Of a stretch of DNA of 64,000 bases, positions 34,817 to 43,100 are shown piece by piece. Made by a program: the position numbers and the translations under genes. Position 1 is the first letter of the stretch. Each line of letters starts with the position of its first letter. This DNA is from Paenibacillus sp. Root444D2 (GTDB taxonomy: Bacteria; Bacillota; Bacilli; Paenibacillales; NBRC-103111), in assembly GCF_001426375.1 (NCBI RefSeq), contig NZ_LMEO01000045.1, forward strand, positions 244,825 through 308,824, given 5' to 3'. The notes under the pieces were generated by a model. It was not told the origin of the DNA, did no database searches, and saw only the letters and a program-made list of their open reading frames with translations.

Positions 34817-35164
34817 CTATTCGGTTTGTTTAAGAATAATGTTCGTTATTGCCCATTGCGTCGGCGGATCATAGTCCCTTAACACCGCATCCATGGATAA
34901 GCCAAGTTCTTGCTCAAGCCTGTCACGGATTCTCTTCTTGTATATAGAGGACATATAAAAATCGACTTCGTGTTTGAGCGTTGGCGCCTCGCCTTCCAAT
35001 GCGGTTGAACGCGGAGAACGGCGATGCTTGGCATGAAAAGTAATAATGTTCTGATCAATGGAAACCTTCAGCAGTGTTGTGCCAAACCCGAACAACTCTT
35101 TGGAGATTTCGTTATAGAGGTGACACAGCTTCTTCTTGTATTCATTAGAATCTAGTTGTGGCAT
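34817..35164 (-). CDS. DUF2294 family protein
   Basis: Cytoplasmic protein of 115 residues. The pattern SNEYKKKLCHLYNEISKELFGFG, then I-TFHAKHRRSPRSTALEGE and RIRDRLEQELG, is that of the DUF2294 family found in many Firmicutes; its function is not known to me with confidence. The ATG at 35164 has AAGGTGA just upstream; an extension to 35239 lacks a site. It is monocistronic with its own terminator. Confidence 0.8.
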   Translation of the reverse strand: MPQLDSNEYKKKLCHLYNEISKELFGFGTTLLKVSIDQNIITFHAKHRRSPRSTALEGEAPTLKHEVDFYMSSIYKKRIRDRLEQELGLSMDAVLRDYDPPTQWAITNIILKQTE

Positions 35165-35434
35165 GGAATCACCTTCAAGATCAATTATCAACCCTTGTAA
35201 ATCTAACTTAATAATACATAGGATTTCAGAATTAATCAAGAGAATCGTTCGTCTTTCTCACTGAAATCGGGCATTATTTACCTACATCACATCTAAATGA
35301 TCCAATTTCCCGAATGTCTTACAAATTTTGCTTGATATTAGTGACGAATACACGTAAAAAAATCTCGAGCAGTATAAATCTAACTTGGTTAACACAATCA
35401 AGGGCTGCTTAAGGCACAACTTTAATACTAGTAC
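35165..35434. other. intergenic region before the riboswitch promoter
   Basis: AT-rich, no credible gene. It must hold the promoter of the DUF2294 gene on the minus strand, but no clear consensus pair stands out. Confidence 0.5.
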
Positions 35435-35463
35435 TTTATTCCTAGTAAAAAGAGTGCTATAAT
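35435..35463 (+). promoter_or_regulatory. promoter of the riboswitch-CheY unit
   Basis: TATAAT at 35458-35463 lies 17 bases after TTTATT (35435-35440). Transcription would start near 35470, about 30 bases before the aptamer. Confidence 0.55.
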
Positions 35464-35487
35464 TTAATAAATGAATAGTAATTCTTC

Positions 35488-35590
35488 TGCTATACGATAA
35501 GAGCAAAACTAATGAAAATTAGTGACGCAAAGCTAAAGGAGCTAAGGCGAAATACTTCGCTATGCTTGCCAGTTACCGAAGGAAGGGACA
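35488..35590 (+). promoter_or_regulatory. cyclic di-GMP-I riboswitch (GEMM)
   Basis: The core words of the class I c-di-GMP aptamer occur in order: AGCAAAACTAATGAAAATTAG (35502-35522), GTGACGCAAAGCTAAAGGAG (35522-35541), CTAAGG with a hairpin, then ATGCTTGCCAGTTACCGAA (35562-35580). The P1 helix can form between CTTCT near 35483 and GAAGG near 35579. The motif is followed by an intrinsic terminator and a CheY-like gene. Assignment rests on motif recall, not on a covariance search. Confidence 0.85.
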
Positions 35591-35597
35591 AATCTAC

Positions 35598-35632
35598 AAC
35601 TCCCCTTATTCTTCTAATAAGGGGAGTTTTCA
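35598..35632 (+). terminator. riboswitch expression-platform terminator
   Basis: AACTCCCCTTATT (35598-35610) pairs perfectly with AATAAGGGGAGTT (35616-35628), loop CTTCT, then TTTTCATT. It lies eight bases after the aptamer and 78 before the CheY start, so c-di-GMP probably controls termination. Confidence 0.85.
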
Positions 35633-35709
35633 TTATGTAACGAATTATGGTAGCCATCTATTACAGTAAATAGCTAGGTAGAAAGTCCCTCTGAAAGGTG
35701 ATAATTAAA

Positions 35710-36072
35710 ATGGCCAGACTAATGGTTGTAGATGATTCTATCTTTATGCGATTGATGATTAAGAACATCCTCTTAGAATTAGGGCATGAAATTGTAGCCG
35801 AAGCATCGAATGGACTTGAGGCAATCTCTCTTTTTTTACAGCATTCACCTGACATGATTACGTTGGATATAACAATGCCCGAGATGGATGGAATTACTGC
35901 ATTAAAGGAAATTAAACGTTACAACAACGATTCAAAGATAATAATGGTATCAGCAATGGGGCAACAATCCTTTGTTATTGAAGCCATTACCCTTGGCGCA
36001 AGAGATTTTATTGTGAAGCCTTTTGATAAAGAGAGGGTAGCAGAAGCTGTAAAAAAGGTTCTGAATACGTGA
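35710..36072 (+). CDS. lone CheY-like response regulator
   Basis: Single receiver domain of 120 residues with no output domain. The acidic pair Asp8-Asp9, phospho-acceptor Asp53 (TLDITMPEMDG), Ser81 and Lys103 (VKPFD) are all present, so it should be phosphorylated. It is close to Bacillus-type CheY. The ATG at 35710 has AAAGGTGAT seven bases upstream; a GTG at 35698 overlaps that site. No kinase is adjacent. The transcript leader is a c-di-GMP riboswitch with terminator, so its amount should follow c-di-GMP, while its activity depends on a remote kinase such as CheA. Confidence 0.92.
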   Translation: MARLMVVDDSIFMRLMIKNILLELGHEIVAEASNGLEAISLFLQHSPDMITLDITMPEMDGITALKEIKRYNNDSKIIMVSAMGQQSFVIEAITLGARDFIVKPFDKERVAEAVKKVLNT

Positions 36073-36625
36073 ATGCCCACAAAGCTCTCCACCTGAATGC
36101 CTCCCCATTCCACTTTTCAGACCCACACATTAGAAAAAAACCTTAGCAAATCACAAAACTGAAACAGTTAGGCGGAATTTCCCATGCATTTACGATCTAA
36201 AGAAAGAGTAATCACTTATTTTAGCCGTGATTATGTACATTCGTAGTTTTGTTGAGGTCCTATATAGAATTCAAACAATTTCCTTCTATCGATTCGTTCA
36301 TTTCTCCTTTGTGATATTCCATAATTAATTAGAAAACGGAGCCCGCTAATCGCATGGCTCCGTTTTTGTTGTTTCAGAATTCGTTGGAATTTGTTGTGCA
36401 TGACAGCGAATTTGACGATTTGTTGCAGAATTCGTTAGAAAAAATATTTTGGCGAAATTTGACCTTATGGATACATATACAGAAAATTGATTTGAAAGAG
36501 AAATTCCTGGCGCTATGATTGCTGAATACACTCTCAACTTGACCGTGCATGACCCCCTTTTAAATAGATCTATTGTAGAACTATATACAGGAATAAAGGT
36601 TTACAGAAATAAGGAGGAATGGGTT
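36073..36625. other. intergenic region between CheY-like and ParA-like genes
   Basis: About 550 bases without a clear gene. It contains the terminator at 36333-36367, a direct repeat of GCAGAATTCGTTAGAA-like sequence (about 36374-36389 and 36425-36440), and TACAG words at 36478, 36586 and 36602 close to the ParA start. Confidence 0.55.
36333..36367. terminator. bidirectional terminator after the CheY-like gene
   Basis: AAAACGGAGCC pairs with GGCTCCGTTTTT around about 12 bases. A and T runs flank both sides. Confidence 0.7.
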
Positions 36626-37390
36626 ATGGGAGCCATTATTTCAATCGGTAATCAAAAAGGCGGTGTTGGTAAAACGACAACCACGGCCATTACGGGGTAT
36701 CTTCTCTCTAAGAAGTACAAGGTTCTCTGTGTGGACTTCGATAGCCAAGGCAATTTGACACAGTTTCTTACTCAACGAGATATACACGATTACTCCAAAA
36801 TGACTATTTTTGAGGCGTGTAAAAACATGAATCCCACCCCCTACATCCGCAAATTAACCTACAACCTTCACTTCATTCCGGCTGATGAAATGCTTGCAAC
36901 TCTGCCCCTGCTTATCCATCAAAATCCTTCAATGAGTTCGACCATTTTGAGAGATACACTACATAAAGTAAAGGCCAGATACGACTACATACTTATTGAT
37001 TTACCTCCAAATCTCGGAGAGCACACGATTAATGGTTTAGTGGCTTCCGACTATGCAATCGTCATGCTACAATGCGAACCAATGTGTTATGACGCGCTGG
37101 ACAGGTACATCGCAACAATGATTCACATCAAAGAGGTTAAAAAGCTGGACCTTGTTTTATGCGGCATATTGCCAACAATGATCGATTCTAGAACAATCAT
37201 TGATAAAACAATCATTGATAGGGTAAGGAGAGAATACGAGGAAGTTGTGTTTCGAGCGGAAATAAAGCGAAGAAATAGAATCAAGGAGTTTTCTATTACA
37301 GGAATACAGGAATACAGTAATTCGGATACATCGGCACTAAGGAATTATAGAAATTTTGTCGAGGAGCTGGAGCAACGTGTCCAAGCGTGA
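36626..37390 (+). CDS. ParA/Soj-family ATPase
   Basis: Deviant Walker ATPase of 254 residues. The motif IGNQKGGVGKTTT has both Lys11 and Lys16, followed by VLCVDFDSQGNLTQFL, YILIDLPPNLGEHTINGL (Walker B region, near residue 128) and VLCGILPTMID. It lacks an N-terminal DNA-binding domain, so it is the small ParA (type Ib or Soj) kind that moves plasmids or other cargo by nucleoid gradients. The ATG at 36626 has AAGGAGG eight bases upstream; an extension to 36515 would read through TACAG repeats. The gene overlaps a small DNA-binding-like partner by 14 bases. It is far from any recognisable chromosomal parB or origin genes in this window. Confidence 0.9.
   Translation: MGAIISIGNQKGGVGKTTTTAITGYLLSKKYKVLCVDFDSQGNLTQFLTQRDIHDYSKMTIFEACKNMNPTPYIRKLTYNLHFIPADEMLATLPLLIHQNPSMSSTILRDTLHKVKARYDYILIDLPPNLGEHTINGLVASDYAIVMLQCEPMCYDALDRYIATMIHIKEVKKLDLVLCGILPTMIDSRTIIDKTIIDRVRREYEEVVFRAEIKRRNRIKEFSITGIQEYSNSDTSALRNYRNFVEELEQRVQA
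37297..37320. repeat. three tandem 8-mers TACAGRAA
   Basis: TACAGGAA, TACAGGAA and TACAGTAA follow each other without gaps inside the 3' end of the ParA gene. Further copies of TACAG lie at 36478, 36586, 36602, 37432, 37448 and 37456, with inverted CTGTA at 37441 and 37465. Confidence 0.6.
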
Positions 37391-37622
37391 TGCGATTGAG
37401 CAGTTATTAGGAAAACGGCGGAGTCAAGAAATACAGGAAACTGTAAATACAGGTATACAGAAACCTGTAAATAAGAAAAAAGCAACTTTTGATTTCGATG
37501 ATCAATTCCATACTGAGCTAAAGATATTCGCCGCGAAACAGAATAAGAAGATGGTTGATGTTGTGGTAGAGGCCGTGAAAGAGTATATGCGAAGACATAA
37601 AAATAACCCACCGGTCGAGTAG
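37377..37622 (+). CDS. small ParA partner, ribbon-helix-helix-like
   Basis: Protein of about 81 residues starting at GTG 37377 (GGAG eight bases upstream), overlapping the ParA gene by 14 bases. The N-terminal third is basic (SKRDAIEQLLGKRRSQE). The C-terminal part, ATFDFDDQFHTELKIFAA then NKKMVDVVVEAVKEYMRRH, has the strand-helix-helix spacing of CopG/ParG-type ribbon-helix-helix DNA binders. As in type Ib partition systems it would bind a repeated centromere and stimulate ParA. The TACAG repeats in and around the two genes are candidate sites. The family call is from pattern only. Confidence 0.75.
   Translation: MSKRDAIEQLLGKRRSQEIQETVNTGIQKPVNKKKATFDFDDQFHTELKIFAAKQNKKMVDVVVEAVKEYMRRHKNNPPVE
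37432..37469. repeat. inverted TACAG/CTGTA sites in the partner gene
   Basis: TACAGGAAACTGTA (37432-37445) and TACAGG...CCTGTA (37448-37469) are two adjacent dyads made from the same word as the 37297 tandem repeat. Confidence 0.55.
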
Positions 37623-37985
37623 GCCAGTGGGGATTCGTTCATTTTAAAGTCTGCCCGATACCAGATATCGGACTGATAATCATTGACCAATTTACCCTAT
37701 GATACTTGCTGTCACAAAGACAATCAGGATAAAATCTAGTTATCCTCGATACCATCTACTTCCGTACCCTAATAATAATTTATTCTGACTTAAATATTTT
37801 CTATTATGATATTAAATAGGGAAAAATAAGATTGGTGGAATCCTAAAAAATGGGCTGTTCCAAAGCTATTTTGGGATGTTATGCCTTTTTACCCTTTACT
37901 GTAATAGGCTATGAAAACCAGAATTTGCTGAGGGGGAACGTCGATGTGCTATTTGGACGAAAACCCCCATAAATCATGAGGAAGA

Positions 37986-38110
37986 GGAACGTCGATGCGT
38001 TATTTCGCTGTTTTTTGCCTCCGGATCATTCATTTTGATCAAATAACGCACTCACGTTCCTCTTATTTGATTTCAAGCGCAGATTTCCTGAAATAACGGA
38101 TCGACGTTCC
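37986..38110. repeat. dispersed intergenic repeat with 21-base terminal inverted repeats
   Basis: The ends (37986-38006 and 38090-38110) are inverted copies of each other with one mismatch: both read inward GGAACGTCGAT-CGTTATTTC. The 125-base unit has no ORF. A diverged copy is at 11919-12056. Confidence 0.65.
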
Positions 38111-38148
38111 GCTAAATAAAGTTCGGGTGACTTTCCTTTGGAGTCGAA

Positions 38149-38199
38149 GAAAACAAAAAAATGAGAAGGCATACCCTGCCTTCTCATTTTTTTGTTTTC
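38149..38199. terminator. perfect 23-base hairpin terminator
   Basis: Bases 38149-38171 and 38177-38199 are perfect inverted copies with a five-base loop. The core is TGAGAAGGCA/TGCCTTCTCA with A7/T7 tracts outside, so it works in both directions. It follows the HxlR gene stop. Confidence 0.85.
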
Positions 38200-38241
38200 T
38201 GTGCACCTAAGTGAATTTATTTACATTTGAAACAGTCTCTT

Positions 38242-38580
38242 TTACAAATTTAATCCAAATCTCTTCAATTCAACAAAAATACGTTCCAATCTCTTTCCTT
38301 TTTCCGTTAACGTATATTCAACACGAGGGGGAACTTCGGGAAACACTTTCCTTTCCAATACCCCGTGTTCCTCTAGTACCTTAAGACGGAGCGAGAGCGT
38401 TTTTGGACTAATGCCATCCATTGATTTCAACAAGTCGCTGAATCGCAGTGTACCTTCGATAAGAAGGTCCCGAATGATTAAAAAGGTCCATTTAGTCCCA
38501 ATCACGTCAAGTGTTTTGGCAATGGGACAAGGCACGCCTGGTGTTCCTTTGCTCAGTACGATCGGTTCAATAGCATTCAT
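38242..38580 (-). CDS. HxlR-family transcriptional regulator
   Basis: Winged-helix regulator of about 112 residues. The family pattern is clear: CPIAKTLDVIGTKWTFLIIRDLLIEGTLRFSDLLKSMDGISPKTLSLRLKVLEEHGVLERKVFPEVPPRVEYTLTEKG. A single Cys near the N-terminus (PCPIAK) is the position used by redox-sensing HxlR/YodB-type proteins. The ATG at 38580 has GGAGG eight bases upstream. It is divergent from an oxidoreductase pair and probably controls it, perhaps in response to quinones or aldehydes. Confidence 0.92.
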   Translation of the reverse strand: MNAIEPIVLSKGTPGVPCPIAKTLDVIGTKWTFLIIRDLLIEGTLRFSDLLKSMDGISPKTLSLRLKVLEEHGVLERKVFPEVPPRVEYTLTEKGKRLERIFVELKRFGLNL

Positions 38581-38619
38581 ATAAATATCCTCCATAAAAA
38601 AATTCTTATGATTTACCCC

Positions 38620-38645
38620 ATCATATCACAAAAGTAACTTTTCGG
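38620..38645 (-). promoter_or_regulatory. HxlR promoter with palindromic operator
   Basis: TATGAT (complement of 38620-38625) is a -10. The perfect palindrome AAAAGTAACTTTT (38630-38642) fills the spacer before a weak -35. This is a likely autoregulatory site. Confidence 0.45.
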
Positions 38646-38695
38646 AAATTATATGAAATTAATATCACTACTTCCCTAAATGAATTAACTGCATC

Positions 38696-38701
38696 TATAA
38701 T
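38696..38701 (+). promoter_or_regulatory. -10 element of the oxidoreductase pair
   Basis: TATAAT at 38696-38701, about 80 bases before the first gene. No good -35 is seen, suggesting regulation. Confidence 0.35.
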
Positions 38702-38780
38702 AGCGAAGAACCAATTGTTTAATTCCTATAAAGAATTGAAATATCTTGGTTAAGCAATTGAGAACCTATGGAGGAGAAGA

Positions 38781-39338
38781 GTGAAGATGAAAAACATACT
38801 GATTATTAATGGTCACCAGCAATATGGTTCATCATCTGGGAAACTGAATCAAACTTTGATGGATAGCATGGTGAGATTGCTAGAAGAAAAGAACACTATC
38901 CAAACAACCATTATTCAAAACGGATATTCAATCGAAGCAGAACAACAAAAATTTCTCTGGGCTGATATTATCATTTACCAAACACCCATCTACTGGTTCA
39001 GTGTTCCTGGGTTATTTAAAACATATATGGACGAAGTCTATGCTTACGGATTATTTTTCAAGGGTGCCGATCAATACGGGAGTGGCGGATTATTAACCGG
39101 CAAAAAATATATGTTTTCGACGACTTGGAATGCTCCTAAACAAGCATTTAACGATCCAACTCAGTTTTTTAAAGGGAATAACTTAGAAGAAGCAATAAGT
39201 CACTTGCATCGCGTACAGGAATTTCTCGGAATGCAGCCTCTAAAGAGCTTCGCTTGTTATGATGTCGTCAAAAATCCGAACGTTGATAAATTTGTATCCG
39301 AACTTGATGTACATCTAAAAGAGGTATTGAATTTTTAA
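38781..39338 (+). CDS. NAD(P)H:quinone oxidoreductase-like flavoprotein (MdaB type)
   Basis: Flavodoxin-fold protein of 185 residues. The N-terminal ILIINGHQQYGSSSGKLNQTL forms the flavin phosphate loop, and IYQTPIYWFSVPGLFKTYMDEVYAYG plus FSTTWNAP are typical of MdaB/KefF-type enzymes that reduce quinones by two electrons. GGAGG lies six bases before a GTG at 38781; an ATG two codons later (38787) is the alternative. It is cotranscribed with the SDR gene 26 bases downstream and divergent from HxlR. Confidence 0.9.
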   Translation: MKMKNILIINGHQQYGSSSGKLNQTLMDSMVRLLEEKNTIQTTIIQNGYSIEAEQQKFLWADIIIYQTPIYWFSVPGLFKTYMDEVYAYGLFFKGADQYGSGGLLTGKKYMFSTTWNAPKQAFNDPTQFFKGNNLEEAISHLHRVQEFLGMQPLKSFACYDVVKNPNVDKFVSELDVHLKEVLNF

Positions 39339-39364
39339 TACACACAAAATCAGGAGGAATAACC

Positions 39365-40078
39365 ATGTTGCAAAATCAAAAAGTAGTGATAATCGGTGGA
39401 AGTTCTGGAATTGGTTTGGAAACAGCTAAACAAGTCATAGCGCTTGGAGCAGATGTGATCATTGCCAGCCGTTCCGAAGATAAATTGCAAAAAGCAAAAG
39501 TGGAGTTGGGATCTCGAGCTGCGGCTTACACGCTGGATACGACACAAGAACAACAAGTTCAATCTTTCTTTGAAACCGTCGGCCAGTTCGATCATCTTGT
39601 AGTGAGTGCAGCGGAAACATCTGGCGGGTCATTCCTCCAAACGGATACAGTCCAAGCCCGGAAGTTGTTCGAAAACAAATTCTGGGGCCAATACTATGCC
39701 GCTAAATACGGAGCACCGAAAATTTCATCGAACGGTTCAATCACCTTATTCTCAGGCGTCGTTGCCTACAAAGCCATGATTGGTTCTGCTACACTCGGCG
39801 CAGTCAATGCAGCAGTGGCAAACCTAGGCCAAACCTTGGCGCTGGAGCTTGCTCCCATTCGAGTGAATATCATTTCACCCGGTATTATTGATACGCCTTC
39901 ACGCAGTAAAATGACTGAAGAAGCGCGTAATGATTTCTATGCAACGGTTGCGAACAAACTCCCTGTGAAACGAGTGGGCACAGCGGAAGATGTCGCGCAA
40001 AGCGTACTTTACTTGATCCAAAACGGTTTCGTGACCGGAACGGTTCTTCACGTTGAGGGTGGACATATTTTGACTTAA
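39365..40078 (+). CDS. SDR-family protein lacking the YxxxK pair
   Basis: Rossmann-fold protein of 237 residues. The nucleotide-binding motif VVIIGGSSGIGLETAKQ and the C-terminal ILFP-like IISPGIIDTPSRSK are normal for short-chain dehydrogenases. At the active site the usual Tyr-x-x-x-Lys reads Leu-Gly-Ala-Val-Asn (in SATLGAVNAAVANLG), so both catalytic residues appear replaced. It may still bind NAD(P)H or use another mechanism. GGAGG lies upstream of the ATG. Confidence 0.9.
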   Translation: MLQNQKVVIIGGSSGIGLETAKQVIALGADVIIASRSEDKLQKAKVELGSRAAAYTLDTTQEQQVQSFFETVGQFDHLVVSAAETSGGSFLQTDTVQARKLFENKFWGQYYAAKYGAPKISSNGSITLFSGVVAYKAMIGSATLGAVNAAVANLGQTLALELAPIRVNIISPGIIDTPSRSKMTEEARNDFYATVANKLPVKRVGTAEDVAQSVLYLIQNGFVTGTVLHVEGGHILT

Positions 40079-40117
40079 GGATACAATGAAGCTGATGCTT
40101 TTCTTGGGAATGATAAA

Positions 40118-40157
40118 TAAAAAAAGGCAGATTGCTTGACGCAACCTGCCTTTTTTA
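40118..40157. terminator. bidirectional terminator
   Basis: AAAAAAGGCAG...CTGCCTTTTTT with an inner TTGC/GCAA step. It ends both the SDR unit (plus) and the SLH gene (minus). Confidence 0.85.
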
Positions 40158-40188
40158 TTGCAAAATACTTGTTCCAGTCACTGAGTGA

Positions 40189-43100
40189 TTACTTCGTTGG
40201 ATCTGGGTAAACATCAACTGAGATTGATTTGCCGCTTGCTGTAATCATGGTTACCGTAAATGAAGAAACTTCTACAGGTGATCCGTCAATAGCGGATTTA
40301 GCTGGTACGTAGACGTATTTGGCGTCTCCGCGAGTAAGTTTAACTACTGGATCTATAGGTTTATTATCTTTATCAAAATTCGCGACTGTTGAGAATACCC
40401 AGTCGGTTGGATCAGTACCAGCTGGCGCGGAAGTAACAGCATTAGATTTCCCGTTTACGCTGTTTACGCCGGTAGCGTTGTACTCAACATTGAGATAACC
40501 TGAATTCGGTACAATATTATCATTTGCCCACTTGACATTGCTTATGAAAAATTGAATACCGAATACAGGAGCAACACGGAATACGGAACTATTTTTAAAG
40601 CCGTTGTTACCGTACTGATCCAGTAGCGTAATGTTGCTGAACGTTTGTTTTTGGTTCAATTTGCCGCCATCATTACCCGACCAAACGGTAATTCCACTCT
40701 TGAGAGCAGACATCCATATGATTTTTGCTTTGCCGTTATAGGTGGCTGTCAACGAGCTAACTGTTAACGGATCATCTTTAATGGCAATATTATCAAGGAA
40801 TGCAACCTTACTTCCAACGTAATTGGATGGTTTAAACACAACAGAAATACTTGTTGTCCCCACATCTTTTCCGCGAATACCATAACCGTCAGATAAAGTT
40901 CCATTTTGTCCATCTTGCTTCGGCTTAATCACAATGGATGAAGCTACCGTGTTGGATGTTGTCATAGAATTAAGCGTCTGAACCGTGTTATTAGGCAATT
41001 GTACTACGTTGCCGCTCGCATCCTTAGCAGTTAGTGTGATTTTGCCGGAGAAATAGTTTTCTAATGAAACACCTTCTGTAGAGTATATGCTAGAGGTCAC
41101 AGTAGAACTTGTCGTAGTGATGGTATTACTTTCTGCGCCTTTCAGCGTATCCTTAATCTTATCAACCGCATAGATACCATTGGCAAATGGAGTGAGTGTA
41201 TAAACTAAATTATTCGCCTCTCTACCTTTAATAAGCTGAGTAGAACCAATGGCTGTTGACATTAAGGAAGCCGTTCCTGCTGCAACAGCTGCCTGATCCC
41301 CTTTAAACAACTGAGCTGTAACTTGATAGGTTCCTTCATTGTTATCGCCAACTCTCGCAGTGAAGAAAAGATCTCTATCACGGAAATAGCCGAAATCATA
41401 ATTTGATTTGGTGTCCCCCGAGTTATATCCATCAGCTGTACCATCCACACCTTTCACAATGAAAGTAGGGTTGGCAGCATCAATTGTATTAACTCCCCTG
41501 ACAATATACACGGCATCGGTTACAGTACCGGATGCTTTGGCTAAGCTCACTTTCATCGAGTAGCCCCGGTAATCGCGATCAAAATCTTCATTGTATTGAT
41601 CTTTGAACTTGAATCTAAAAGCATTATCCGTTCTTCCATTCACCATTTCAAGAGAAGGCAGCATTTTCGGCTTCGGTACAACCGAAAGGTAAACGGTCTT
41701 CGGATAACGTTTAGTAACAATATTTGTGGTATTAGATGCCGTTTTTCCGCTAGTAATGATCGATGCTTTAACTGTTAATGGCCCTTTATTTTGATCCGTT
41801 AACGTTTTTAGATCGGAAATACGAATTGTACCTCTATTTGCACCACTCTTCTCGATACCGCCAATTAGTTTGCCAAAAGCATCCTTGGCTCCAATTGTGG
41901 CGCTGCCGTTAGCAAATCCGTAAACACTGATCTGGTCGGCATTCTCTATGACATCATCTGTACTTAGAATGTTCCCGCCTTGGTCTTTGACAACGATTGG
42001 CAAATAAAAATCATCATCTCCAACAGCAACGGTATTCGGGAAGTTGCCTATGCTTATATCATATGGCGCTTTGGAAGCTCCTATTTTCAAGACTTTGGTA
42101 GCGGTTTGTCCGGAAGATCCAAAGCCCGATACGGAAAGCGTAACATCTTGAACGTTAAGCTGACCAAAGTTAGAGACAGCTTTCACCTTCAAATCTGGAA
42201 TTCCGTCCCCTGTTTCTTCAGCAATAAAACCAAATCCTTGAGGAGGAGCCGTTGCAGCTGTATCAATCACTCCTGCTGCTGTGGAGTATGCGCTTGCATT
42301 TTTCTTCAATACGTCGAGATCCGTGATTTGATAGCCATATTGGTCAAATGCTTTGTAGGGCACGGTTACCATATCACCCGCTTCTAATTTTGTTTTGCCG
42401 TTGACATACACGATGTCGCCCAATTCAACTTTGCTAACTGTTTGCGGATCACCGACCGTAAAGACCTTGCTTGTTTGTACGGAATAATCCGGCGCAACGA
42501 TGTTAACAGTCAACTGCGAATCTTTACGCAATTTGTTGGCGTAAACAGCATGTGTGACATCAACAGTCAAAGACTGTGAGTCACCAGCTGGAACTGTGTC
42601 TCCATCCGGACTCGTATAGATGCTGAATATGGCCGCACTAATATCTGATACTTCTTTGTACTGATTCGTTGCTTTAAAGGTCAATTTGATTTTACCTTGC
42701 GCGATGGTATCAGATGGTGTCGTGAACTCAATTGCAGTGATTTTTTCATTGGTTACAGATACCTCTGCCGTACCTTTATCAATGGTTAATCCACCATCTT
42801 TTACCGCTTCAAGCTTAACTGTGTAAATACCTTCCGTCATCTTCGTATCCAACGTAATGGTTACTTCGTTCTTGTTCGTATTCCATTTTTGAGCGCCTGT
42901 TACAACAGACCCAGTAATGCTGCCACGAAGAATTGAAACGGTTAGCTTGCTGGTGTCGGCAATAACACCGTTTAATTTGACCGAGAGCGTTTTGGCCCCT
43001 GTTACTTTGAAATCAGCAACAGATACTTTGGTTACAGCCGGTCCTCCTGCTTGAACTAATTGATAGGCGGCGTAGGCGGAATTGACAAGCAGCTCGCGCT

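Larger units (their letters stand above)
37623..38241. other. intergenic region with dispersed repeat
   Basis: About 620 bases. The left part (37650-37920) is AT-rich with a small dyad CCGATA/TATCGG near 37662 and nothing else recognisable. The right part holds a partial copy (37933-37960) and a full copy (37986-38110) of a dispersed repeat, then a perfect terminator hairpin. Confidence 0.55.

Noticed and set aside
35282..35506. 74-residue minus-strand frame before the riboswitch
   Set aside because: It overlaps the riboswitch promoter, has no ribosome site and no recognisable features.
36515..36625. N-terminal extension of the ParA gene
   Set aside because: The 37 extra codons run through the promoter and TACAG region, while a strong AAGGAGG sits before the ATG at 36626.
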